Below the pieces are notes generated by a model. That model was given only the letters and a program-made list of their open reading frames with translations, did no database searches and was not told where the DNA came from. The position numbers were made by a program, and so were the translations under genes. Shown one piece after another: positions 8,426 through 17,041 of a stretch of DNA of 64,000 bases (within the stretch, counting starts at the first letter, position 1; the number at the start of each line of letters is the position of its first letter). Source of the stretch: Mucilaginibacter frigoritolerans (GTDB lineage: Bacteria; Bacteroidota; Bacteroidia; Sphingobacteriales; Sphingobacteriaceae); assembly GCF_007830615.1 (NCBI RefSeq), contig NZ_VLLI01000002.1:186001-250000 (forward strand), written 5' to 3'.

Positions 8426-8500
8426 TGTCATTAACAAAAATCGTTATTTGAGCTGCCGGGCAAATTTTTGGTATTCGTTATGCGTGTCTAGAGCATAATC

Positions 8501-8606
8501 ATTTGAATTTTAGTGGTTACGTTTAATTTAACCCTGGTAAAATTCAGATTTAGCGTAGCCAAATCAATTATCATATGATAAGAAATTTATTTGCTTTTCT
8601 GCGCCC
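8501..8606. repeat. Direct repeat B (106 bp, identical to 7329-7434)
   Basis: Second copy of the 106-bp block. Here it contains the 3' end of the intact crp-like gene, but the doxX gene that should follow is missing and sequence left of 8495 is unrelated. Confidence 0.9.
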
Positions 8607-9168
8607 TGATACGGCTTAAAGAAATAGGTGTGATACCTAAATAGGAGGCGATATGATAAGCAGGCACCAATTGCTCCAGTTCGGGATATTGCGTTTGAAG
8701 CAGTTGGTAACGCTCGGCAGCGGTGAGGGTAAGCAGCTGGAGTTCCTTTTCAAATTTCTTCATCAGCAGGTTGTGGGCCAGGGTGTGCGACACCTTTAAC
8801 CAAAAGGCATCGGACTGAACAAGCTTTTGATATTTTTTATGGTCGATCACCACTACTGTACTATCAGCCAGGGCCTCAATGGTTACCAGGGATGGCTTTT
8901 GTATGTGCAGGTCGTAATAGGAACCTGTAAAATCGCCTTTAAAAGAAAAAGCCTTATTATACTCGCGGCCATTGTTGTCGGTATAATACTCGCGGAACGC
9001 ACCTTCCATAACATAACCCGAATGCAATGCCATAGCGCCCGATTTAAGAAAAAACGCTTTCTTTGGGTACCGTTTAACCGAGCATAATTTATCTAAAACC
9101 GACAAATCTTTATCAGCGATGCCGGTAATTTGCTGAAGCGTAATTTTTAATTCATCCAGTATTTCCAT
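8587..9168 (-). CDS. Crp/Fnr-family transcriptional regulator
   Basis: 193 residues, the usual size of the Bacteroidota Crp/Fnr branch. The N-terminal cyclic-nucleotide-binding-like beta barrel includes YPKKAFFLKSGAMALHSGYVMEGAFREYY (about 34-62), and the C-terminus has a winged helix ending PAYHIASYLGITPISLSRIRAQK. There is no Fnr-type cysteine cluster at the N-terminus, so the effector is unknown; nucleotide-contact residues typical of cAMP binding are not evident. Upstream and on the same strand lies only the repeat region before the restriction-modification gene. The 3' end is duplicated at 7415-7579. Confidence 0.88.
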   Translation of the reverse strand: MEILDELKITLQQITGIADKDLSVLDKLCSVKRYPKKAFFLKSGAMALHSGYVMEGAFREYYTDNNGREYNKAFSFKGDFTGSYYDLHIQKPSLVTIEALADSTVVVIDHKKYQKLVQSDAFWLKVSHTLAHNLLMKKFEKELQLLTLTAAERYQLLQTQYPELEQLVPAYHIASYLGITPISLSRIRAQKSK

Positions 9169-9303
9169 GTAAAATTGCGGCGATTGGCAATCAATCTTTT
9201 TTTACAAGGCAAGTTAATACATTACGCAAGTAATTTCATCGCTGTGGGTATACTGTGTTTACGGATTGATTTTGTGGGTAGGCTGAGGTTTACGGGCATA
9301 GTT

Positions 9304-9340
9304 GTTCGATTTATAAACTTCGAACAGCGGATTATGTAAT
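9304..9340. repeat. Intergenic repeat, copy 6 (palindrome part)
   Basis: GTTCGATTTATAAACTTCG at 9304-9322, closing with TCGAAC to 9325, is a variant of the 20-bp palindrome at 421-440; the preceding stretch 9258-9300 (TTTACGGATTGATTTTG) resembles the tail of the same family. It lies directly upstream of the restriction-modification gene. Confidence 0.5.
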
Positions 9341-9424
9341 TTGATGCCTTGATTCTCAATTTTAATTACGAGATTAATTTTGCTATCGTACATTTACAAT
9401 TTACCTGAAACAGCTTAGAAGTAA

Positions 9425-12400
9425 ATGATAACAAAGGATAATTTTAAAGAACTTATATTAAAACTTGGTTTTTCTGGTACAAAAGATACGTTTATTAAAA
9501 AATTCAAAGAAACGGATGTTTATCTAAAAGTTGATTTCAAAGAGGAGAAACTCATTTATCCTGAGGATAAAGGTTTTATAGTTAATGAAAGACAAACCTG
9601 TAGCTTTAGTCAAAACGAAAATTTTGTAGTTTTTGAATGTGTTAATAGACTGCTTGAAAAGGGTTATAAACCAGAACATTTTGAACTCGAACCTAAGTGG
9701 AAAGTTGGACATGGAGCAAGCGGTGGACGGGCAGATATAATGGTGAAAGATAATTCCGGAAAGTCCTTACTTATTATTGAGTGTAAAACAGAAGGAAAAG
9801 AGTTTGATACTGCTTGGAAGAAAACTTCATTGAACGGAGGACAAATACTATCCTATGCAAAACAATCTGGTAGTACGCAATTTGTATGCCTTTATTCCTC
9901 GGACTATGTCGATGGAAGAATAGTTTGGTATAATTATTTACTCACTTTAAAGGACAATGAAAAGTTACTTTTAGAACTAGCGGAGAAGTCGCCGCTATCT
10001 TTCGAAAAAGCTAAGGGACTCGACGTAGAGGATATTTTCCGAGCTTGGAATGAAACTTATCAGCAAGATTATTCTACAAAGGGGCTATTTGAAGAAGATA
10101 TTCCAGCATATGAGATTGGAAAAACAAAATATTCAGTTAAAGATTTAAATATCATTAACAGCAATGATATTCAAGGCAAATATCATGAATTTGCAACTAT
10201 TTTAAGGCAGCATAATGTTTCCGGACGTGAAAATGCTTTTGACAAATTGGTAAGTCTGTTTTTATGCAAAATAGTTGACGAAACGAACAATCCTGAGGAA
10301 CTAAAATTTTACTGGAAAGGCATCGCTTATGATGATCAGTTTAGTTTAATTGATCGTCTTCAAAAATTATATCAAGAAGGTATGCAGCGCTTTCTTGGAG
10401 AAGAAGTAGTATATATTAGTGCAGATCAAATAGATAATGCGTTTGATTTTTTCAAAAATGATCCGGATGCCACAAAAGATACAATCAAAAAATATTTTAG
10501 AGAATTAAAATTCTTCAATAATAATGATTTTGGCTTTATTGATGTTCATAACGAAAAGCTTTTTTATCAAAATACAACGATTCTTTTGAAGATCGTTAAA
10601 ATGCTTCAAGATTTGCGCTTGAAGTCTGATAATGAGTCTGCAAGCGAGGGCAATCAGTTCTTAGGTGATATGTTCGAAGGGTTTCTTGATCAGGGTGTTA
10701 AACAATCGGAAGGGCAATTTTTTACCCCAATGCCAATTGTAAAATTTATCCTTAAATCATTACCTCTAGAAGTTTTAATTACAGAAGGAGACGAAATACC
10801 CAAAGTGATTGATTTTGCATGTGGCGCTGGTCATTTTTTAAATGAGTATGCGAAAGAAATCAAATCTATTGTTGAGAAAAAGAAGGAGGCAAATTTAAAA
10901 AGTTTTTATGAAACCGTTTATGGCGTGGAAAAAGAATATCGTTTATCCAAAGTAGCCAAAGTCTCTGCTTTTATGTATGGTCAGGACGATATTAATATTA
11001 TATACGCAGATGCCCTATCATCCGGTAAAGAGATGGATGATAAAAACATCAAAGATAATAGTTTTTCTCTCTTAGTTGCTAACCCTCCTTACAGCGTCAA
11101 AGGATTTCTCGAAACATTATCGGAATCAGAAAGGAAAAAATATAAGTTAATTGAAACGGTTGGAGAGAAGAGTTTTCCGAATAATAATAGCATTGAAGCT
11201 TTTTTTATCGAACGGGCTAAACAACTATTGAAACCAGGGGGCGTTGCCGGTATAATTGTTCCTGCCTCTATTTTGAATAAAGGTAAAGCCAAGAGTACAT
11301 CCAAATCGACGAATATTTTTGTTGCGACTCGCGAGTTATTACTGAAATACTTTGACATAATCGCCATTGCAGAATTTGGAAGTGGAACTTTTGGAAAAAC
11401 AGGAACAAATACAGTCACACTTTTTATCAGACGCAGAAAAGAAAACCCGGCACCTGCTGACCACTTTAAAAACAGAGTAAATGCATGGTTTAATTTTGAC
11501 AAAACCAAAGATGGACTATTTGAAGATGAGCAATATTTAAAACAATATTGCACTCATTTAGAATTGGATTTTGTGAGTTATCAGACCTTACTTAAGGGTG
11601 AACCAAACGAAGAGTTACTCAAGTCAGAGATTTTCTTAGATTATAAAAGGGAGTTTGATAAATGGTCGGATATCCAGAATTTGAAAAAGAAGAAGACCTT
11701 TAAAGAACTAAGTAGAGAAGAGCAACAAAGTGAACTAAAAAAACGCTTTTTTTCTTATCTATTCGACAACGAGAAAGAAAAGCTTTATTTTTTCGTTTTG
11801 GCAAGCCAAAACCCACAAAAAGTTCTGATTATTAAGAGCCCATCGAAAACATCGGAAATGAAAGAATTTCTTGGTTATGAGTGGAGCACTGCTAAGGGCA
11901 ATGAAGGTATAAAGTATTTAGGTGGTGTAAAGTTAGATAAAATGGAAGGTGACGATGATGATGAGGGAAATGTTGCCTGGGAAGAAGGAGATAAACGGGT
12001 ATTGAGCAATATTTTTAATTTGGATAATATTAATACCCCATTATACGATCCTCAAGATAAATTTAATGACGAGAAAATCAACCACCTGATCCATCAAAAT
12101 TTTAAAGGTGGAGTTTTTGAGGTACCAGAGAAATTATATCCCTTTGTTGTACAGTCCAGGTTAATTGATATGTTGGAATTTTCACGACTTGATTTTAATA
12201 AGTCAATAAGCATAACTCCAAAACAGAATTTAATAATTGAAAGCAAATGGAATGGTGAAAAAATAAGCAAAATAATGAGTTTGGAGTATGGAAATAATTT
12301 GCCAGAAAATAGTAGAATTGATGGCGAGTACCCTGTTGTTGGATCCAATGGAATTGTTGGTTATCATAATTCTTATCTTGTAGAAGGCCCTTGCATCGTC

Positions 12401-13267
12401 ATTGGCCGAAAAGGAAGTGCCGGAAAAGTGAATTGGATTATTGAAAACTCTACACCAATAGATACTACTTTTTATGTCAAAAAACTAAACTCAGAAACTG
12501 ATTACAAATACCTATTTCTAATGCTTGATTTGTTAGGATTAGAGCAGTTAACGGGGGGAACTGGGGTTCCCGGCTTGAACAGAGATGATGCATACAATCA
12601 AAAAATCCCCCTTCCGCCTCTTAAAATACAAAAACAACTGGTTGAGGCCTGGGACACAATTGATAATGAATTTAACAAAACATTGCAAAAACTCGATATA
12701 TTAAAAGCAGAGGTTGAGGGCCTTTTTGACGAAGCTTTCTCTATGGCAAAGACAAGTTTTAGATTAAGTGATACTAATCACTTTGAACTTTCTATCGGTA
12801 AACGAGTATTAAAAGATGAAATAAACAACAATGGGATTGGCATTCCTGTTTATAGCGCAAATGTATTTGAACCATTCGGACATATCGATAAAGAATTAAT
12901 AAAAGATTTTAGTACTCCTTCTGTTCTTTGGGGGATCGACGGTGATTGGATGGTAAATTTAGTTCCTGAAAATGAGCCTTTTTACCCTACTGATCATTGC
13001 GGAGTGCTGCGCGTTAAAAGCGATGAAATAAAGCCAAAGTATTTAGCCTGGGTTCTTCAAAAAGAAGGAGAGCGCGTAAGATTCTCAAGAACTAATCGTG
13101 CTTCAATGGATAGTATGAGAGGCCTTACCATTAAGGTGCCATCACAAGAGATTCAACTAAAACTTATCAAAGAAATCGAAAAGAAGGAAAAGAAAATTAA
13201 TGAATCACAAGAGATTATTGCTGGAATAGCCACGCGCAAAGAAGCGATTATTAAAGCTTATTTGTGA
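9425..13267 (+). CDS. Single-chain restriction-modification enzyme (Type IIG-like, R-M-S fusion)
   Basis: 1280 residues with three visible parts. Residues about 1-190 carry an HsdR-N-like PD-(D/E)xK nuclease: GRADIMV (Asp104) and LLIIECKTEG (Glu119-x-Lys121). Residues about 380-700 are an N6-adenine methyltransferase of the HsdM type: GQFFTP near 429, motif I VIDFACGAGHF near 461-471, and the catalytic NPPY at 553-556. Residues about 935-1280 are HsdS-like: a first target-recognition half ending in IPLPPLKIQKQLVEAWD with a helical spacer, then a second half ending IKVPSQEIQLKLIKEIEKKE and a second spacer. Two recognition halves predict a bipartite asymmetric DNA site. The gene is alone, visibly richer in A+T than its neighbours, and so probably acquired. 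No BREX or separate hsd genes are nearby. Confidence 0.88.
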   Translation: MITKDNFKELILKLGFSGTKDTFIKKFKETDVYLKVDFKEEKLIYPEDKGFIVNERQTCSFSQNENFVVFECVNRLLEKGYKPEHFELEPKWKVGHGASGGRADIMVKDNSGKSLLIIECKTEGKEFDTAWKKTSLNGGQILSYAKQSGSTQFVCLYSSDYVDGRIVWYNYLLTLKDNEKLLLELAEKSPLSFEKAKGLDVEDIFRAWNETYQQDYSTKGLFEEDIPAYEIGKTKYSVKDLNIINSNDIQGKYHEFATILRQHNVSGRENAFDKLVSLFLCKIVDETNNPEELKFYWKGIAYDDQFSLIDRLQKLYQEGMQRFLGEEVVYISADQIDNAFDFFKNDPDATKDTIKKYFRELKFFNNNDFGFIDVHNEKLFYQNTTILLKIVKMLQDLRLKSDNESASEGNQFLGDMFEGFLDQGVKQSEGQFFTPMPIVKFILKSLPLEVLITEGDEIPKVIDFACGAGHFLNEYAKEIKSIVEKKKEANLKSFYETVYGVEKEYRLSKVAKVSAFMYGQDDINIIYADALSSGKEMDDKNIKDNSFSLLVANPPYSVKGFLETLSESERKKYKLIETVGEKSFPNNNSIEAFFIERAKQLLKPGGVAGIIVPASILNKGKAKSTSKSTNIFVATRELLLKYFDIIAIAEFGSGTFGKTGTNTVTLFIRRRKENPAPADHFKNRVNAWFNFDKTKDGLFEDEQYLKQYCTHLELDFVSYQTLLKGEPNEELLKSEIFLDYKREFDKWSDIQNLKKKKTFKELSREEQQSELKKRFFSYLFDNEKEKLYFFVLASQNPQKVLIIKSPSKTSEMKEFLGYEWSTAKGNEGIKYLGGVKLDKMEGDDDDEGNVAWEEGDKRVLSNIFNLDNINTPLYDPQDKFNDEKINHLIHQNFKGGVFEVPEKLYPFVVQSRLIDMLEFSRLDFNKSISITPKQNLIIESKWNGEKISKIMSLEYGNNLPENSRIDGEYPVVGSNGIVGYHNSYLVEGPCIVIGRKGSAGKVNWIIENSTPIDTTFYVKKLNSETDYKYLFLMLDLLGLEQLTGGTGVPGLNRDDAYNQKIPLPPLKIQKQLVEAWDTIDNEFNKTLQKLDILKAEVEGLFDEAFSMAKTSFRLSDTNHFELSIGKRVLKDEINNNGIGIPVYSANVFEPFGHIDKELIKDFSTPSVLWGIDGDWMVNLVPENEPFYPTDHCGVLRVKSDEIKPKYLAWVLQKEGERVRFSRTNRASMDSMRGLTIKVPSQEIQLKLIKEIEKKEKKINESQEIIAGIATRKEAIIKAYL

Positions 13268-13363
13268 GAGAGAGTATGAAGAATGTGAATTAACTATCTC
13301 ATTCTGGCGCGAGTATACAGCGATGAAAAGTGGTAGGCGTACTCATGTCTGTGCTGTCCTGCA

Positions 13364-14227
13364 TCAACCCGCACTTACCCCTAACCTTTCTCCCCAGCTC
13401 TTTTTAAATTCAGTAGGATTCATGCCCCGGTATTTTTTAAAAATTCTGTTGAGGTGGCTCTTGTCAGTAAAGCCAAATTCATCAGCAATTTCGTTGATGC
13501 GCATATGGCTGTGCAGCAGCCTGTTTTCAATAAGCTTCAGTTTATAATTTACAATGTACTGCTGCAATGATTCGCCGATATGTTTCTTAAAATAGCTCCC
13601 GAGGTAATTTTCTGCAATACCAAACTGATTGCTGATCTGCTCTGCCCGCATTTTCTCGGGGTAGTAGATATTAGCCTGGATATACTGCAGTATGGCCATA
13701 ATTTTTTCTTCGCTCTGCTCATTCACTGTTTCGGGCAATGCCTGGCTCAGGTTGCGGGCAATAAGCACCAGTAAAGTGTTAACCAGCTGTGAAATAAGCT
13801 GCTGCTGATACAGGTTATGATGCAGGTGTTCATTAATCAGCATAGCCATGAGCTGTGTAACAAACAATTTGTCGGTTTGGTGCTTTAAAATAGAGCCGGG
13901 CTCGTGCCGGGCATTGCGAAGGATGAGTTCCAGTTGCTGAACCAGCTCCTTTTCCTTTTTTTCGGTATGAACAAAGTTGTTATTGAAGCGGATAAAAAAG
14001 AATTGCGTGGCATTTCTGATCCTGAAGATATGGGTATCGTTGGGAGCAACCAGAAACAAGTCGCCTTTTTTATAGTCTATTTCGTTTTCGTTAATGTGCT
14101 GCTTTCCGTCGCCATCAACAATGTAAATCAACTCAAAAAAAGTATGGGTATGCAGACCACGGGGGCATTCATCCAGATACTCTTTTAAAACCAGCTCGAA
14201 GGGCTGGCGCAGATGATCTTTTACCAT
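13364..14227 (-). CDS. AraC-family transcriptional regulator
   Basis: 287 residues from ATG 14227. The N-terminal cupin-like sensor has LHTHTFFELIYIVDGDGKQHINENEIDYKKGDLFLVAPNDTH; the C-terminal AraC DNA-binding domain has two helix-turn-helix units, AEQISNQFGIAENYLGSYFKKHIGESLQQYI and INEIADEFGFTDKSHLNRIFKKYRGMNPTEFK. It is divergent from the oxidoreductase at 14329 across 101 bp and probably controls it. The -7 box TACTTTTG ends 4 nt before this ATG, supporting a leaderless mRNA and excluding the longer frame that starts at 14266. Confidence 0.88.
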   Translation of the reverse strand: MVKDHLRQPFELVLKEYLDECPRGLHTHTFFELIYIVDGDGKQHINENEIDYKKGDLFLVAPNDTHIFRIRNATQFFFIRFNNNFVHTEKKEKELVQQLELILRNARHEPGSILKHQTDKLFVTQLMAMLINEHLHHNLYQQQLISQLVNTLLVLIARNLSQALPETVNEQSEEKIMAILQYIQANIYYPEKMRAEQISNQFGIAENYLGSYFKKHIGESLQQYIVNYKLKLIENRLLHSHMRINEIADEFGFTDKSHLNRIFKKYRGMNPTEFKKSWGERLGVSAG

Positions 14228-14231
14228 AATG

Positions 14232-14264
14232 CAAAAGTACACCATTTTGATGTACAAATACAAC
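14232..14264 (-). promoter_or_regulatory. Promoter of the araC-type gene
   Basis: On the minus strand, TTG at 14263-14261, a 21-nt spacer and TACTTTTG at 14239-14232. An inverted repeat GTACA-N9-TGTAC overlaps the spacer and may be an operator. Confidence 0.6.
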
Positions 14265-14328
14265 AATTATAGTACGCTTTGTGCCGAATTTTGGTGTATC
14301 AATTCAGATAAAACATTAAAAAAAATAT

Positions 14329-15312
14329 ATGAAAGCCTTAGTATTAGAAGCATTTAACAGCCCTTACCAGTTAAAAGAGGTTGAAAGGCCACGTGCCGCA
14401 AAAGGGCAGGTTTTGGTTAACATTAAAGCCAGCGGGGTAAATCCGCTCGACCTGAAAATTGTTGCAGGCGAAGCCGCACATGCCAAAGCCAAACTGCCGG
14501 GCATTTTAGGGATAGATATGGCCGGCATTGTAGAAGAAGTGGGCGAGGGCGTAACCAAATTTAAAAAAGGCGATGAGGTTTACGGCATGACCGGCGGCAT
14601 AAACGGGGTGCAGGGTTCGCTAGCAGAATTTGCTGCTGTTGATGCCGACCTGCTGGCCCTGAAACCCAAAAACCTGAGCATGCATGATGCCGCCGCCATA
14701 CCCCTAATTTTTATTACCGCCTGGGAGGGCCTGGTGGATCGTGCCATTGTTAGCGCAGGCAAATCGGTATTGATACATGGCGGAGCCGGAGGCGTAGGGC
14801 ACATAGCCGTGCAAATTGCCCAGGCAAAAGGCGCCACAGTTTTTGCAACCGTTAACCCCACTCAGTTCGACCTGATAAAAAGCTATGGTGCTACGCCTAT
14901 TGATTACAAAAACTCAACGCCGGAAGATTACCTGCAAAAATATACCGGCGGAGAAGGATTCGACATTATTTTAGATACCGTAGGTGGTGCTACACTGGAT
15001 GCTTCGTTTAAAGCAGCAAAGCAGTATACCGGCCATGTGTTAAGCATTTTGGGCTGGGGCACACACAGCCTGGCGCCCCTGTCTTTCCGCGGTGCAAGCT
15101 ATTCGGGTGTGTTTACCTTATATCCGCTCATCTCCGGCAAAGGCCGCGCCCACCACGGGGAAATATTAACAGCAGCCACTGCATTAATTGAGCAGGGTTT
15201 GGTTATTCCGCTGGTAGACAGCAGTCCCTTTACGCTTGAAAACGTTGCTTCGGCTTATGATTTGATGAAACAGGGTAAGGCCCAGGGTAAAGTGGTGATT
15301 GATGTTGCTTGA
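14329..15312 (+). CDS. MDR-type NADP-dependent quinone oxidoreductase
   Basis: 327 residues, the length of zinc-free medium-chain reductases. The Rossmann motif VLIHGGAGGVGHIAVQIAQ centres on GGAGGVG (151-157), and the N-terminal GroES-like part has SGVNPLDLKI and GIDMAGIVEEVG. There are no zinc-binding cysteines, so it belongs to the quinone or enone reductase branch: NADPH-dependent reduction of quinones or alpha,beta-unsaturated carbonyls in the cytosol. It is divergent from an AraC regulator, which suggests induction by a reactive carbonyl or similar signal. Confidence 0.87.
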   Translation: MKALVLEAFNSPYQLKEVERPRAAKGQVLVNIKASGVNPLDLKIVAGEAAHAKAKLPGILGIDMAGIVEEVGEGVTKFKKGDEVYGMTGGINGVQGSLAEFAAVDADLLALKPKNLSMHDAAAIPLIFITAWEGLVDRAIVSAGKSVLIHGGAGGVGHIAVQIAQAKGATVFATVNPTQFDLIKSYGATPIDYKNSTPEDYLQKYTGGEGFDIILDTVGGATLDASFKAAKQYTGHVLSILGWGTHSLAPLSFRGASYSGVFTLYPLISGKGRAHHGEILTAATALIEQGLVIPLVDSSPFTLENVASAYDLMKQGKAQGKVVIDVA

Positions 15313-15513
15313 TTTTCGCGAGTGCAAAAAGCAGGGGCATGGTTATCAATAAGGTTTTAAGCAAAGGCTAAATTGGTTTTCGACGCTTTGAATATCACAA
15401 GTAAGCTTTTTCGCTTGAAGCCTACGCAATATATTAGCAGTTAAACAGCGTTGGCAGTTAAAAACTTAGGATATATTGCTATTTTTAAAACGTAAAAAAA
15501 CTTAACCCTGATT

Positions 15514-15933
15514 ATGCGCTTTATAAAACCTTATCAACTAAAAACCATTATTGTATTAAGCCTGCTTTGGCTGTATGGCTGTACATTCACACAAACGTAT
15601 CAGCCTGAATTTAATGGAAAGAAAACAGCAACAATTGATTCTATTAAAACCAAATACGGGTTTGAGGATGTTTCTTTTTCAGCGAAAAAAATAAGCAAGA
15701 GTGGGGAAAAACAGACTTCTTTGACGGTGAAATTTATAAACGGGAAAACCATACCGGCCGACACAGCTCAAATGGCCACACTCGAAAAACTTTTAGGTTC
15801 GCAAATTAAAACCATTGTAAAAAACCCTAAAGAATTTGATAGTTACATCATTCTTTTTGACAAAGTAACGGTTAATGGAAATGCAACCAACGAAGATTAT
15901 ACAGGCCGTGAATTTAAATCGGGTGATTTATAA
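15514..15933 (+). CDS. Small hypothetical lipoprotein
   Basis: 139 residues. The N-terminus has a basic start, a hydrophobic helix IIVLSLLWLYGC and a lipobox ending at Cys23, so it should be exported and lipidated. The mature part is lysine-rich and hydrophilic with ITKYGFEDVSF-like beta segments. I recognise no family. It stands alone between two oxidoreductase modules. Confidence 0.65.
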   Translation: MRFIKPYQLKTIIVLSLLWLYGCTFTQTYQPEFNGKKTATIDSIKTKYGFEDVSFSAKKISKSGEKQTSLTVKFINGKTIPADTAQMATLEKLLGSQIKTIVKNPKEFDSYIILFDKVTVNGNATNEDYTGREFKSGDL

Positions 15934-15959
15934 TTTGGAGGAATTGACCCCTGCTATTC

Positions 15960-15999
15960 GTAGACAGAGGCTACGGGTAATTATACCGGTAGTCTGCAT
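15960..15999. repeat. Intergenic repeat, copy 4 (degenerate)
   Basis: GTAGACAGAGGCTAC (15960-15974) followed by GGGTAATTATACC and GGTAGTCTGCA aligns with the right half of the repeats at 421 and 1861. Confidence 0.5.
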
Positions 16000-16063
16000 T
16001 TGATCAATTCATTTTCACTAAACAAAAGTCCGTTTTGGATAAATTGCCCTGCCGGTAGCGCTA

Positions 16064-16071
16064 TACTTTTG
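16064..16071 (+). promoter_or_regulatory. -7 box of the oxidoreductase-araC pair
   Basis: TACTTTTG fits TAnnTTTG; a TTG at 16044-16046 lies 17 nt upstream, slightly close. The box ends 15 nt before the ATG at 16087 and decides against the TTG start at 16000. Confidence 0.5.
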
Positions 16072-16086
16072 CTAAAAATATTTATC

Positions 16087-17019
16087 ATGAAAGCAATTGT
16101 ATTGAATGAGGCCGGAGGTGCAGACAAACTAATTTATCAGGATATTGAAAAGCCCGTTTTAAAAAATGGGGAGATTTTGGTGAGGACCAAGAACATCGGA
16201 ATGAACCCAATGGACGTTCACATCCGCGGAAATGAACAAATCCTTACCCGTTTTATGGGGAGCGAAAGACCTGCCATTCTTGGTTGGGATATTTCGGGAG
16301 AGGTAGTTGAAAAAGCGGATGATATAACTGATTTTGAAATTGGAGATGCTGTTTTTGGTTTAACTAAGGGCAAGGGCTATGCAGAATACGTAGCCGTGAA
16401 AACCGACTTAATGGTTCATAAGCCTGCAAATATCAGTTACGCGGAGGCTGCCGCTGTGCCCGTTGTGGGGATAACGGCCTGGGAGGCTTTGATTAAAATA
16501 GGAAACGTTAAAAAAGGCGACAGGGTTTTGATCCATGCTGCTTCGGGCGGAGTGGGGTATATGGCTATACAACTGGCCAAACACCTTGGCGCTACCGTAA
16601 TTGCCACATCATCCGGCAAAAATCGCGATTTCGTATTATCGCTGGGTGCCGATCAACACATTGATTATACAACCGAAAAGTTTTACGAGGTGGTTAAGGA
16701 TGTTGATTTTGTGTTGGATCCTATCGGTGGCGAAACCCGTATGAGATCCATCGATGTGGTGAAGAAAAACGGCACCATTGTATCGGTTGTGCCAATACAA
16801 TATGAGGAGGCCCAGGAAAAAGCACGTGAAAAAGGCGTAAATTTGATTATCCTGCTTGGGCAGGGAAACAAGGAAGAAATGGAATCCCTGGCCGGGCTAT
16901 TACGGAAAGGAATTCTTAAAGTACACATTTCTGCCGTTTATCCATTTTCACAAATGGCCAATGCGCATTTACAAATAGAAAGCAAACGAACAGTAGGGAA
17001 AATAGTTGTTGAACTTTAA
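16087..17019 (+). CDS. MDR-type NADP-dependent oxidoreductase
   Basis: 310 residues from ATG 16087. Nucleotide-binding loop AASGGVGYMAIQLAK (151-165) and N-terminal GMNPMDVHIRG are typical of zinc-free quinone oxidoreductases. It is a distant relative of the enzyme at 14329 and of the one at 43526. The AraC gene begins 22 bp after its stop, so the two are an operon, unlike the divergent arrangement at 14 kb. Substrates are unknown; quinones or enones are the usual ones. Confidence 0.87.
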   Translation: MKAIVLNEAGGADKLIYQDIEKPVLKNGEILVRTKNIGMNPMDVHIRGNEQILTRFMGSERPAILGWDISGEVVEKADDITDFEIGDAVFGLTKGKGYAEYVAVKTDLMVHKPANISYAEAAAVPVVGITAWEALIKIGNVKKGDRVLIHAASGGVGYMAIQLAKHLGATVIATSSGKNRDFVLSLGADQHIDYTTEKFYEVVKDVDFVLDPIGGETRMRSIDVVKKNGTIVSVVPIQYEEAQEKAREKGVNLIILLGQGNKEEMESLAGLLRKGILKVHISAVYPFSQMANAHLQIESKRTVGKIVVEL

Positions 17020-17041
17020 TGTAAAAACGTTCACCCTAAAA

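Noticed and set aside
9425-13267. BREX PglX methyltransferase
   Set aside because: An N-terminal PD-ExK nuclease and HsdS-like halves are present and no other BREX gene is nearby; a Type IIG-like enzyme fits better.
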